This document shows positions 1-8,462 of a stretch of DNA of 64,000 nucleotides, piece by piece. Each line of letters opens with the position of its first letter. Position 1 is the first letter of the stretch. The DNA is from Sphingomonas sp. Ag1 (GTDB lineage: Bacteria > Pseudomonadota > Alphaproteobacteria > Sphingomonadales > Sphingomonadaceae). The notes under the pieces are model-generated. The model had not been told where the DNA came from and searched no databases. It saw nothing but the letters and a program-made list of their open reading frames with translations. Where the stretch lies: contig NZ_LAZX01000087.1 in the NCBI RefSeq assembly GCF_000980895.1, positions 1-64,000 on the forward strand. The letters run 5' to 3'. Position numbers and translations under genes: made by a program.

Positions 1-887
1 AGGCGCTGCTCGCCCGCCAGCGCGCGGAACTGGGGGAGCGGCAGCAGCCGGTCGCCCGGCTCGTCGCCGCGCTTGCCTCGCTCGCCCGCCGTCCCGCGGC
101 GGCGGCGATCGTCCAGCCCGGCTCGGTCAGCGATCTGGTCCATGTCCGCGCGGTCCTGGGCAGCACCTTGCCCGCGGTGCGCCGCGACACGGCCGCGCTG
201 CGCACCGATCTTGCCGAAACGCGAAAGCTGCGCGCCGACGCGACGCTCGCCACTGCCGCGCTCGACCAGAGCCGCACCGCGCTGCTCGGGGAACGGCAGC
301 AACTCGCCGCGCTGCGCGCGAGCCACGCGGCGGCTGCGTTGCAATATAATCGCGACGCCTTGATCCAGTCCGATCGCGCCATCGCGATGGGGGAGGAGGC
401 GCGCGACATCATCGATCGCATGGCTGCGATCGGCGAGACGCGCGCCACGCTCGGCACGCTCGCCGCCTTACCCCCGCCACCAGCTGCACCCGCCGCAAGC
501 CCGTCACCACCGGCCCGCACCGCCGCCTATCGCCTGCCGGTCGCCGGCACGCTGGTGACCGGGCTTGGCGAGGTCTCCGAAAATGGCGTGCGCGCCCGCG
601 GGCTGACGCTGGCGGTGCCGCGCGGCGCGGCGGTGGTCGCGCCGGCGGCCGGACAGGTGGTCTTTGCCCGCCCGTTCCGCCGCTTCGGCACGATCGTGGT
701 GATCGATCACGGCGCCGGCTGGAACACGCTGGTCACCGGGCTGGGCACTGCCGGCGTGAAGCGCGGCAGCAATGTCGCGGCGGGGCAGGCGATCGGCCGC
801 GCGCCGCGCACCGCGCCGACGCCGCAGATCACTGTGGAGCTGCGGCGACGCGGCCAGCCGGTCGACATCACGGCGCTGCTCGATTGA
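1..887 (+). CDS. Murein hydrolase activator, EnvC-like (5' end outside window)
   Basis: The reading frame is open from base 3 to a TGA at 885-887, so the gene starts upstream of the window. The visible N-terminal part is Ala/Arg/Leu-rich and consistent with the periplasmic coiled coil of EnvC proteins. It is followed by a proline/alanine linker (about 470-530) and a C-terminal LytM/M23-like domain from about 530 to the end. The M23 zinc ligands are not conserved: the usual HxxxD position reads RGLTLAVP and the usual HxH position reads TLVTGL. That is the pattern of an activator of amidases in septal peptidoglycan splitting, not of an active endopeptidase. The ctpA gene follows 133 bp downstream on the same strand, an order common in proteobacteria. 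The family call is strong; the amidase partner is inferred. Confidence 0.85.
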   Translation, partial: ALLARQRAELGERQQPVARLVAALASLARRPAAAAIVQPGSVSDLVHVRAVLGSTLPAVRRDTAALRTDLAETRKLRADATLATAALDQSRTALLGERQQLAALRASHAAAALQYNRDALIQSDRAIAMGEEARDIIDRMAAIGETRATLGTLAALPPPPAAPAASPSPPARTAAYRLPVAGTLVTGLGEVSENGVRARGLTLAVPRGAAVVAPAAGQVVFARPFRRFGTIVVIDHGAGWNTLVTGLGTAGVKRGSNVAAGQAIGRAPRTAPTPQITVELRRRGQPVDITALLD

Positions 888-1020
888 TCGTTGAAATCGC
901 CCGACATCCCCGCGTGATGCCGCGCGATGCTCAGCCTCCATTAAGCTGCCGGCGTGCTTTGCTCGCCGGCGTGAAAGCCGCTAAAGCCTGTCGATCCGGT
1001 ACGCCCTAGGACGCACACCT

Positions 1021-2370
1021 ATGAAGTTCCCGCTGCTTTCCGCCACTGCCCTGGTCGCGACGCTGGCGCTCGCACCCGTGACCACGGGGGCGATGGCGGC
1101 GGTGGATGCCAGTGCCTATCGCGAGATGGAACGCTTCATGGACGTGTATAATCGCGTCAAGGCGGACTATGTCGACAAGGTCACCGATGCGCAGCTGATC
1201 AAGGGCGCGATCGACGGCATGCTCGCCTCGCTTGATCCGCATTCGGGCTATGTCGACGCGGCCGATTACGAAAATCTGCGCATCGCGACCGAGGGGAATT
1301 ACGGCGGCCTCGGCCTCACCGTCTCGCTGGAGGATGGCGCGGTGAAGGTCATCGCCCCGCAGGAGGATTCGCCCGCGTGGCGCGCCGGGATCAAGGCCGG
1401 CGACTATATCACCCACATTGATGGCAAGCTGATCTACGGCGGCTCGCTCGATGAGGCGGTGGCCCAGATGCGTGGCAAGCCGGGTTCGAAGCTGGCGATC
1501 ACCATCGTCCGCCCCGGCCGCGACAAGCCGATGGAGCTGACGCTGACGCGCGAGCTGATCGTCCAGCGCCCGGTCAAATGGGAAGTGAAGGGCGATGTCG
1601 GCTATCTCAACATCAACACCTTCTCCGAAACCACTGGCGCGGATACGCGCGCCGCGATGGTCGCGATCGAAAAGGCGCTCGGCCGTCGTCCGCTCGGCTA
1701 TGTCGTCGATCTTCGCTCCAACGGCGGCGGGCTGCTGACCCAGGCGATCGAGGTCGCCGACGTCTTCCTCGAGGGCGGCGAGGTCGTGTCGCAGCGCGGC
1801 CGTGAGAAGGGCGATATCGAGCGTTATTACGCCAAGCCCGGCGACATGGCGCACGGCCTGCCGATCATCGTGCTCACCGACAGCGGTACCGCCTCGGCGT
1901 CCGAGATCGTCGCCGGCGCGATCCAGGATCATCACCGCGGCCTCGTCATGGGCGAACGTACCTTCGGCAAGGGCTCGGTGCAGACGCTGCTTCAGATCGG
2001 GCCGACGACGGCGCTGCGCCTCACCACCGCGCGTTATTACACCCCGTCGGGCCGCTCGGTGCAGGAAGGGGGTATCGAACCCGATATCGCCGTGCCGCAG
2101 ATCAGCGACCCCGATTACAAGTCGCGCCCGGTATTCCGCGAGGCGGATCTTCGCCGCCACCTCATCAATGAGGTGAAGGCCGACGACAAGATCCTCGAGG
2201 AAGATACGAAGGACGATCCGCGCTTCTCGGCGACGCCGGACGAACTGAAGAAGCAGGGCGTGGAGGACTTCCAGCTCTGGTACGCGCTGAAGACGATCGC
2301 GCGGCTCGGCGGCCCGCCGCAGGTCGCCGCCGTCACGGCATCGATGAAGAAGGATGTTGCGGCGAAGTGA
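1021..2370 (+). CDS. ctpA: Carboxyl-terminal processing peptidase, S41 family
   Basis: This is a 449-residue periplasmic serine protease that trims C-termini of envelope proteins. Residues 1-27 look like a Sec signal peptide. A PDZ domain covers about 95-180 (GGLGLTVSLEDG onward) and the S41 core about 190-385. The Ser/Lys/Gln catalytic set is visible: Ser292 in TASASEI, Lys317 and Gln321 in TFGKGSVQ, with the same 25-residue Ser-Lys spacing as E. coli Tsp. The upstream neighbour is an EnvC-like activator, and CtpA enzymes often control peptidoglycan hydrolases. Its stop overlaps the GTG of the dsbB-like gene (GTGA), so the two are probably translationally coupled. Confidence 0.93.
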   Translation: MKFPLLSATALVATLALAPVTTGAMAAVDASAYREMERFMDVYNRVKADYVDKVTDAQLIKGAIDGMLASLDPHSGYVDAADYENLRIATEGNYGGLGLTVSLEDGAVKVIAPQEDSPAWRAGIKAGDYITHIDGKLIYGGSLDEAVAQMRGKPGSKLAITIVRPGRDKPMELTLTRELIVQRPVKWEVKGDVGYLNINTFSETTGADTRAAMVAIEKALGRRPLGYVVDLRSNGGGLLTQAIEVADVFLEGGEVVSQRGREKGDIERYYAKPGDMAHGLPIIVLTDSGTASASEIVAGAIQDHHRGLVMGERTFGKGSVQTLLQIGPTTALRLTTARYYTPSGRSVQEGGIEPDIAVPQISDPDYKSRPVFREADLRRHLINEVKADDKILEEDTKDDPRFSATPDELKKQGVEDFQLWYALKTIARLGGPPQVAAVTASMKKDVAAK

Positions 2371-2849
2371 CCCAGTCGCAGACACGCGCGCGTCTGATCG
2401 CGCTGCTTTTGCCATTGTTGCTGCTGGCGGGTGCCTGGGGATCGCAACTGATCGGCGGGCTGGCCCCGTGCGAGATGTGTCACTGGCAACGCTGGCCGCA
2501 TTATGCCGCAGTCGTCTGCGCGGCGTTCGCGTTCATCGTGCCGGGTCGCTCCAGCAAGGTGACGATGACGGCGGTGGCCGCGCTGCTGATCGCGCTCTCC
2601 GGCCTCATCGGCGTGTTCCACGCCGGCGTCGAATATCATTGGTGGCCCGGCATCACCGCCTGCTCGACGATGGCCGGGGGGGAGGGCGTGTCGACTGACG
2701 AGATGCTCCGCCGGATCCTCGCTGCGCCGGTCGTGCGGTGCGACGCGGCACAATGGACGTTGTTCGGCGTTTCCCTGGCTGGGTACAATGCCATCCTGTC
2801 GCTCGGTGGAGCCGCAGTGATCGGCGTCTTGATTGGAAAGGCACGATGA
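2367..2849 (+). CDS. Disulfide bond formation protein B, DsbB family
   Basis: This 160-residue inner-membrane protein passes electrons from periplasmic DsbA-type oxidases to quinone. It has four hydrophobic segments. The first periplasmic loop holds a Cys35-x-x-Cys38 pair (PCEMCHWQRW), and the second loop carries another cysteine pair (ITACST and PVVRCDAAQW), the two redox pairs expected in the family. Start choice is GTG at 2367, overlapping the ctpA stop. The last codon overlaps the ATG of the coq7-like gene (ATGA at 2846-2849). This chain suggests a ctpA-dsbB-coq7 transcription unit. Confidence 0.88.
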   Translation: MTQSQTRARLIALLLPLLLLAGAWGSQLIGGLAPCEMCHWQRWPHYAAVVCAAFAFIVPGRSSKVTMTAVAALLIALSGLIGVFHAGVEYHWWPGITACSTMAGGEGVSTDEMLRRILAAPVVRCDAAQWTLFGVSLAGYNAILSLGGAAVIGVLIGKAR

Positions 2850-3379
2850 ACTGGAAACCCGGTGATCGCCGGCGCGATACCAAGGCGATGATCCGCGTCG
2901 ATCAGGCCGGTGAATTCGGCGCGACGCGCATTTACGCCGGGCAGCTCGCCATCATGGGCCACCGCTCGCCCGCCGCGCGCGAGATCGCGGGCATGGCGCT
3001 GCAGGAGGAACGCCACCGGCAGTTCTTCGACCGGCTGATCGCCGCGCGCGGCGTGCGGCCCACCTTGTTCCAGCCGTTCTGGGATGTCGCCGGCTTTGCG
3101 CTGGGCGCGGTCACGGCCGCGATCGGGCCGGAGGCCGCGATGGCCTGCACCGCAGCGGTCGAGACGGAAATCGACAAACATTATGCCGAGCAGCGGGTTG
3201 AGCTTGGCACGGACGATCCCGAACTCAGCGACGCGATCGCCGAATTCCAGGCGGAGGAGCTGGAACATCGCGACAAGGCGCTGGCCAGCGGCGCGGAGGA
3301 TGCGCCGGCCTATCCGCTGCTGTCGGCGGTGATCCGCCTCGGCTGCCGCGCGGCGATCGCCACCGCCAAGCGGATCTGA
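2846..3379 (+). CDS. coq7: COQ7-type demethoxyubiquinone hydroxylase
   Basis: A 177-residue di-iron monooxygenase that hydroxylates 2-polyprenyl-3-methyl-6-methoxybenzoquinol in ubiquinone synthesis. It is membrane-associated. The two-fold ferritin-like iron motif is visible: Glu in RVDQAGEFGA, ExxH in QEERHRQFF, Glu in ETEIDKHY and ExxH in EELEHRDKAL. The frame stays open upstream to 2738 inside the dsbB-like gene, but the ATG at 2846 is the right start because it gives the normal family length and overlaps the preceding stop as ATGA. The following small secreted protein starts 15 bp downstream. Confidence 0.92.
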   Translation: MNWKPGDRRRDTKAMIRVDQAGEFGATRIYAGQLAIMGHRSPAAREIAGMALQEERHRQFFDRLIAARGVRPTLFQPFWDVAGFALGAVTAAIGPEAAMACTAAVETEIDKHYAEQRVELGTDDPELSDAIAEFQAEELEHRDKALASGAEDAPAYPLLSAVIRLGCRAAIATAKRI

Positions 3380-3394
3380 AGGAGAGTTGGAGCG

Positions 3395-3925
3395 ATGCGA
3401 TTGATCGGAACGTCGGTGCTGGCCCTGCTGATCGCCAGCCCGCTGGCGGCCCAGACGGTACAGACGGCGCCGGTCGATGGCGCGCCCGCGTCGCCGCCCA
3501 AGGTCGTGATCGTACCCCCGCCGTCGAAGCCGGTGGCACTGCCCGGCGCGCCGCGCGCCAGCCGCCAGACCGTCTCGACCGAAACCGCGCGTGGCGCCCC
3601 GGTCAATGGCGTGCTCGTTCTCTACGGCAACGAACGCTGCCCGACGAACAGCAATGGCGAGGAAATCGTCGTCTGCCAGCGCCGCAGCGCGCAGGAGCAA
3701 TTCCGCATCCCGCAGGAAGTGCGCACGCTCGAGGTGACGCCGGAGAACGAAAGCTGGGCGGCGCGTGAAAAGGGCAACCAGGACGTCGGCGCGGTCGGGG
3801 TCGGCTCGTGCAGCACGGTCGGCGCGGGCGGCGCGACGGGCTGTTTCGTCCAGAATGCCCGCCGGTCGAAGCGCGAGGCCCAGGCCCGCGAACAGGGCGC
3901 CAATCCGAACCTCGATCCCTTCTGA
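3395..3925 (+). CDS. Secreted hypothetical protein
   Basis: A 176-residue protein whose family I do not recognise. Residues 1-20 form a clear signal peptide (MRLIGTSVLALLIASPLAAQ), followed by a Pro/Ala/Val-rich stretch. The mature part has two cysteine pairs: one in the middle (NERCPT and EIVVCQRR) and one near the C-terminus (GSCSTVG and TGCFVQN), compatible with disulfides. The C-terminus is basic and Gln/Asn-rich. An AAGGAGA sits 10 bp before the ATG. It lies directly behind coq7 and may be co-transcribed. The signal peptide and cysteines make periplasmic location likely; function is unknown. Confidence 0.75.
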   Translation: MRLIGTSVLALLIASPLAAQTVQTAPVDGAPASPPKVVIVPPPSKPVALPGAPRASRQTVSTETARGAPVNGVLVLYGNERCPTNSNGEEIVVCQRRSAQEQFRIPQEVRTLEVTPENESWAAREKGNQDVGAVGVGSCSTVGAGGATGCFVQNARRSKREAQAREQGANPNLDPF

Positions 3926-4056
3926 TCGCATCTGGCCGGGGTGCGGCCGAATGCGGCCGATTGTCTCCAAAGGCGTCACGCAAACAGGCCGCCGGCACGA
4001 CGATGGCGGCCGCTCATCACCCGGCATTCCGGCCGGATCAGGATAGGAGAGGCCCC

Positions 4057-4743
4057 TTGCGCGTCGCATTCCTGCTGTTCCCCAACGTCACCCAACTCGA
4101 CCTCACCGGTCCCGCCCAGGTGCTCTCTCGACTCGGCGGCGATGCCCGTCTCGACCTCGTCTGGAAGACGCTGGACCCGGTCACCACCGACGCCGGTTTC
4201 TCGATCCTCCCGACCGCCACCTTCGCCGACGTCCCGACCGCGGACATCCTCTGCATACCCGGCGGGATCGGCGTCAATCAGGTCATCGCGGATGACGCCG
4301 CAATGGCGTGGGTCGAACAAATTGGCGCGTCTGCGCAATGGGTTACCAGCGTCTGCACCGGATCGATGATCCTCGGCGCGGCCGGTCTGCTCCGCGGCTA
4401 TCGTGCCACCTCGCACTGGGCCTGGCGCGACCAGCTCGCCCTGTTCGGCGCCACCCCCGTCGCCGAACGCGTCGTCGTCGACCGCAACCGGGCGACCGGC
4501 GGCGGCGTCACTGCCGGCATCGATTTCGCTCTGACACTGACCGCCCTGCTGCGCGGCGAAGACCATGCCCGCGGCGTCCAGCTCGGCCTCGAATACAACC
4601 CCGCACCCCCCTTCGACGCCGGCACCCCGGCCAAGGCCGGCGAAGCGCTGGTCAGCGCCTTCGAAGCGCGCATGGAAAGGGCCGCGCCTGGCCGCCATGA
4701 AGAACTGCGCGATCTCGCCGCGACGCGCGGTTTTCGCTCGTGA
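4057..4743 (+). CDS. DJ-1/PfpI family protein, isonitrile hydratase-like
   Basis: This 228-residue protein has a single DJ-1/PfpI fold with the nucleophile elbow SVCTGSMILGAAGLL. Cys100 is the predicted catalytic residue, and the neighbouring TSHW and family spacing resemble isonitrile hydratases. It lacks the C-terminal AraC helix-turn-helix of GlxA-type regulators, so an enzyme is more likely than a transcription factor. The frame is open back to 3808, but TTG at 4057 is chosen because AGGAGA (4045-4050) precedes it by 6 bases and the fold begins immediately (LRVAFLLFPN). ATG at 4003 is the alternative start. The substrate is not shown by the sequence. Confidence 0.8.
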   Translation: MRVAFLLFPNVTQLDLTGPAQVLSRLGGDARLDLVWKTLDPVTTDAGFSILPTATFADVPTADILCIPGGIGVNQVIADDAAMAWVEQIGASAQWVTSVCTGSMILGAAGLLRGYRATSHWAWRDQLALFGATPVAERVVVDRNRATGGGVTAGIDFALTLTALLRGEDHARGVQLGLEYNPAPPFDAGTPAKAGEALVSAFEARMERAAPGRHEELRDLAATRGFRS

Positions 4744-4959
4744 TCGCAACCGGATAGCCGAGAGCGTCACACGGGCATCAGGCTGGCCGCGATCGCGGAA
4801 CGAGCGGGAAATCACTCGAAAGCAGCACATGTAATGGCCACTCCCCGGACGGAGAGAAGCCCGATGAGGAGCGACGCCGCGCCTCTGCCAACCGCTATCA
4901 CCTGGATTGCGCTCCCTTCATTGCCGCTGCATGGCTCCGGCACAACAGCGAGGACACAG

Positions 4960-5202
4960 ATGGACACTGGCACGGAGCAAGGGAGGGAAGGCCCCCAAGG
5001 CGCGCCGATGTCTTCGATCGTTGCCAAGCCACTCGTGGTACTGGGCGTGCTTTGCGTCGTGCCGCTCGCTGTCAGCGTCGCCACCGCCGGACGCTTGATG
5101 CGCGGCCAGTGGCGCGGTCTTGGCCGCGATGCCGTCGCCGTGGCGCGTGCCACGACCGCGGCTACCCGCGCGACGCTCGGCGCACTTGCGGACCGCCGCT
5201 GA
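4960..5202 (+). CDS. Possible small membrane protein
   Basis: A possible 80-residue protein with one hydrophobic segment (AKPLVVLGVLCVVPLAVSVA) and an Arg/Ala-rich tail. AGGA lies 5 bases before the ATG at 4960. A shorter start at 5008 would keep the membrane segment. Its 3' end runs 41 bp into the end of the convergent glycosyltransferase gene, which weakens the call. No family is recognised. The preceding 4744-4959 interval shows nothing I can name. Confidence 0.35.
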   Translation: MDTGTEQGREGPQGAPMSSIVAKPLVVLGVLCVVPLAVSVATAGRLMRGQWRGLGRDAVAVARATTAATRATLGALADRR

Positions 5203-6331
5203 AGCCTTGCTCCACTGATTTTCCACTCACCCCGCGTCGTTCCCGCGACCACCCGGTGAGCAACATGTCCAGATGCGCCTGCAGAGGGGCTGTATCGGTG
5301 GTTGCCATCCTGGCAGGGCGCGCGCGAACGCGGGACAGGGCAGTGGCCAGATCCTGCTCAGCATCCACCACTTCGATCAACCCGCGCGCGGCAAAGGCGG
5401 TGCAAATTTCCAGCTGGTGATCATCATAATGCTCGCCCAGCTCGAACAGACGCGGGACGGCAATGACACGGCACCCTTGTTGAAGAGCGGTGATCAGCGA
5501 ACCGGTGCCGCCGTGGCAGATCACGATATCCGCGCGCTGGAGGATGCCTTGCACCGCGGGGAAGGGAATGGCCTCATGCACCTCCTCGATCGCGTCAGGT
5601 CGGGCGCTGCTATCGCCCACCTGCAGGATCACATGCTCTGGCAACAGCCCGTCCCTCTTCGCCGCCGCGACGAGGGTCACCAGCCGATCGAACGGCAAGG
5701 TCGCGCCGACCGTCGCGAACACGATCCGCTCCTTCGCGGGGCGCTCGTCATCGATCAGGCGCAGGGGGTCGAAGACCACCTGCGCGCCCCAGCCCTCCGC
5801 CGATGCGTGTGACTGGGCAATGCGCACATGCGCGAGTGGTCCCGCGATCCGCGCGAAGACGGATGGCGCGGTGAACCGGGCGAAACTGTCGATCAGGATG
5901 ATGCGCGCGCCCGCCATGCGCGCAAACAGCAGCATGAAGAACATGGACCCCGCGCCCGTGGTGAGCACGGCCTCGGGCCGTTCGCGCAGGACGATCCGCA
6001 GCGATTGGCAGAGGTTGCGCACCGCGGCCGCGATCATGCGGAACGGGGCGCCGAGCCGCGCCTGACCAAGCGCGCAATGCGCAACGTACATCGTCCGATG
6101 TTGCGCGCCGATGGAGCGCCCTAGTGCGAGATCCTCGGTCACGAAGAAGAAGTCGTGCGCGTGCCAGACGGGCTCCAGATCCAGGATTTGCCGCACATGT
6201 CCGCCGCCGGAGGCGCACAGCGCCAGCTTCAGTGGCCGCGGCTCGGCGTCCGTGCCCGTGCCAGCCCGACCTCCCTTGCTGACAGGGGCGGCCGAGAGAT
6301 CGGCGTCCAAGGCGGTGCGAAGCTGAAGCAC
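5162..6331 (-). CDS. Fused PssD/PssE-like (Alg14-Alg13 type) glycosyltransferase
   Basis: A 389-residue GT-B enzyme. After a 30-residue leader, the N-terminal half carries the PssD/Alg14-type membrane-anchoring motifs: LCASGGGHVRQI near residue 35, then TTGAGSMFFML and IILIDSFARF. The C-terminal half is the PssE/Alg13-type catalytic part: FATVGATLPFDRLV, then ICHGGTGSLITALQQG, which binds the UDP-sugar. In rhizobia these are separate polypeptides that together add glucuronic acid to the exopolysaccharide lipid intermediate. Sphingan clusters encode a comparable beta-1,4-glucuronosyltransferase (GelK/SpsK). That sugar is an inference here, since no other sphingan genes are in the window. The start is GTG at 6331. 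It is divergent from the type I secretion genes. Confidence 0.8.
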   Translation of the reverse strand: MLQLRTALDADLSAAPVSKGGRAGTGTDAEPRPLKLALCASGGGHVRQILDLEPVWHAHDFFFVTEDLALGRSIGAQHRTMYVAHCALGQARLGAPFRMIAAAVRNLCQSLRIVLRERPEAVLTTGAGSMFFMLLFARMAGARIILIDSFARFTAPSVFARIAGPLAHVRIAQSHASAEGWGAQVVFDPLRLIDDERPAKERIVFATVGATLPFDRLVTLVAAAKRDGLLPEHVILQVGDSSARPDAIEEVHEAIPFPAVQGILQRADIVICHGGTGSLITALQQGCRVIAVPRLFELGEHYDDHQLEICTAFAARGLIEVVDAEQDLATALSRVRARPARMATTDTAPLQAHLDMLLTGWSRERRGVSGKSVEQGFSGGPQVRRASRG

Positions 6332-6427
6332 GAGCGTAGTTCCCGGACTGCGCGGCCACGCCGGTCAGGGCGGCAGCGGCTGGTTCATGCCGCGTCATAC
6401 CGCCCACCGCCGCTTCACTGCGCGGAG

Positions 6428-6545
6428 ACCCGTCCGAAATGGCACCGTTAGTCTGCGCGCCGCGGGGTACGGCTGGTTACCATAGGGCGGCAAGGATGGC
6501 CGTGGCTGTCCCTTGGATCATTAATGAGCACCATTTCGGACGGGT
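6428..6545. repeat. 15-bp perfect inverted repeat in divergent promoter region
   Basis: ACCCGTCCGAAATGG at 6428-6442 is repeated as its exact reverse complement at 6531-6545, with 88 bases between the arms. Both arms lie between the divergent glycosyltransferase and the first secretion ATPase gene. The spacing is too wide for an ordinary terminator hairpin. Two oppositely oriented operator sites for one regulator is the simplest reading, but no regulator gene is adjacent. Confidence 0.6.
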
Positions 6546-6573
6546 GCGCGCGATGAGGAGGCGTACGGCCACG

Positions 6574-8277
6574 ATGCTCCGGTCAGGTGGGCTGCTTAGT
6601 GATCCGCGCCTTTCGTCGCTCGCGCCCGTGCTTCGCCGCGCGCTGATTGGCATCGTGCTGAGCAGCGCGGTCCTGAACGTGCTGCTGCTCGCCGGCTCGA
6701 TCTACATGATGCTGGTCTACGATTTCGTGCTGCCGGGACGCAGCCTTCCCACCCTGTTTGGCCTGCTGATGATGGTCATCGCGGCCTATGTGTTCCAAGG
6801 GATGCTGGACGCCCTGCGCGGGCATGTGCTGGTGCATCTCGCCAGCAATGTCGACGCGGCGCTGGAGTTGAAGGCGCATGATCTGGCGGTCACGCTTGCG
6901 CGCCTCAATCCGGCGCGGGACTCAGGTCAGCCGGTGCGCGACGTCGATCAGGTTCGCCAGTTCCTCGGCGGGAACGGGCCGACCGCGCTGGTCGATCTTC
7001 CATGGGTGTTCTTCTTCGTTGGCATCCTGTTCCTTCTGCATCCCTGGCTCGGCGCCACCGTGCTGGCGGGCGCTATCGTGCTCATCGCGCTCACCGTGGC
7101 GACGGAGTGGATCAGCAATTCGGCCACCGCGCAGTTGGTGCGGCTGAACCGCGATCGCCAACAGGCCATTGAGACGAGCCAGCGACACGCGGAGACGCTC
7201 TACGCCATGGGTATGGAGGGCCAGATGGGCACCCGCTGGCGTGCCGCCAACGGGGCCTATCGGCAGGCGCAGGTGCGGCTTGGCGGCAAGAGCAGCGTCC
7301 TCGTCACGTCGGGACGGATCTTCCGCATCTTCCTCCAGTCGGTGGTGCTGACCGTTGGCGCGTTGCTGGTGCTCAGCGGAAAGGCGAGCGGCGGCGTGAT
7401 CTTCGCCAGCTCGATCCTGTCCGCCCGCGCGCTCGCCCCGATCGAACTCGCTATCGCCAATTGGCGCGGGTTTGTCGGCGCACGGCAAAGCTGGCAGCGG
7501 CTGGGCGACGTGATGGCATTTGGCGGGGAGGCACGCGCCGTACAGCCGCTGCCGCCCCCGCGCAGCACCATGTCCGTCGAGGCGCTGACCTTGGTTCCTC
7601 CCGGCGCGAGCGAGCCTACCGTGCGCCACGTCTCCTTCGTCGCCTATGCGGGGGAGGCGATCGCGATCATGGGGGCGAGCGGGGCGGGGAAGTCCACCTT
7701 GCTTCGCGGCATCGCTGGCACCTTGCCCCCCCTCGCTGGAGAGGTGCGGCTGGATGGCGCAACCATGACACAATGGCCGCGCGATCTGCTGGGACGGGAG
7801 ATCGGATTTCTGCCGCAGAACGTGGAATTGCTTCCGGGCACCGTGGCGCAGAACATCGCCCGCTTCGACCCCGCAGCATCCGTGGATACGATCATTGCCG
7901 CTGCTCAGCAGGCCGGTGTCGACGAAATGATCCAGCAGCTGCCTGACGGTTATAATACCGACGTGGGAACCGACGGGCGCCGGCTGTCGGGTGGCCAGCG
8001 GCAGCGAATTGCCTTGGCGCGCGCTCTCCATGGAGATCCGTTCCTGATCCTGCTGGATGAGCCGAACGCCAATCTCGACCCGGTCGGAGAGGCCGCGCTT
8101 GTCGAGGCAGTGGCAGCGGCCACGGCCCGGGGCGCGGTTGTGATTGTGGTAGCGCACCGTCCCTCGATCCTGGCGGCGATCGATCACGTCCTGCTCATGA
8201 AGGAGGGGCGCGCCGTGGCATATGGTCCAAAACGGATTAATCTATCGCAAGTTTCTATGGACGCGCAAAGTGCTTGA
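6574..8277 (+). CDS. Type I secretion ABC permease/ATPase, PrtD family (canonical subunit)
   Basis: An inner-membrane exporter half-transporter for type I secretion, 567 residues from the chosen ATG. The N-terminal membrane domain has the PrtD-family signature around SIYMMLVYDFVLPGRS. The nucleotide-binding domain is complete: Walker A GASGAGKS with Lys373, Q-loop FLPQN, signature LSGGQRQR near 471, Walker B ILLDEP with Glu496, and switch His528 in VVAHRP. No N-terminal peptidase domain is present, so a C-terminal uncleaved signal is expected on the substrate. The frame is open to 6439. ATG 6574 is preferred for family length and an AGGAGG at 6556-6561, although 12 bases is a long gap; 6553 and 6496 are alternatives. 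An RTX protein gene follows. Confidence 0.88.
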   Translation: MLRSGGLLSDPRLSSLAPVLRRALIGIVLSSAVLNVLLLAGSIYMMLVYDFVLPGRSLPTLFGLLMMVIAAYVFQGMLDALRGHVLVHLASNVDAALELKAHDLAVTLARLNPARDSGQPVRDVDQVRQFLGGNGPTALVDLPWVFFFVGILFLLHPWLGATVLAGAIVLIALTVATEWISNSATAQLVRLNRDRQQAIETSQRHAETLYAMGMEGQMGTRWRAANGAYRQAQVRLGGKSSVLVTSGRIFRIFLQSVVLTVGALLVLSGKASGGVIFASSILSARALAPIELAIANWRGFVGARQSWQRLGDVMAFGGEARAVQPLPPPRSTMSVEALTLVPPGASEPTVRHVSFVAYAGEAIAIMGASGAGKSTLLRGIAGTLPPLAGEVRLDGATMTQWPRDLLGREIGFLPQNVELLPGTVAQNIARFDPAASVDTIIAAAQQAGVDEMIQQLPDGYNTDVGTDGRRLSGGQRQRIALARALHGDPFLILLDEPNANLDPVGEAALVEAVAAATARGAVVIVVAHRPSILAAIDHVLLMKEGRAVAYGPKRINLSQVSMDAQSA

Positions 8278-8462
8278 TGTGAAAAATGTCACTGTCCGTA
8301 CTGGGAAGGGGCAAGGGCGGTGACGCACTATCCCTCCATTCCTGCGCCATCTCAACTATCAGCACCCTGTCCGTCGTGCTGAAAAAGGCGCGCCAATGAT
8401 CGGAGTCGTTCCGAATATTGGGGGCAACACACGCCCAATGGCTTCTTTGCTAGGAGGGTACG

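Noticed and set aside
1006..2415. 469-codon minus-strand frame opposite ctpA
   Set aside because: Antisense to a clear S41 protease with catalytic residues; Arg/His-rich translation typical of high-GC shadow frames.
8358..8379. CAGCAC/GTGCTG hairpin as terminator before the RTX gene
   Set aside because: Only six pairs with a ten-base loop and no T-tract on either strand.
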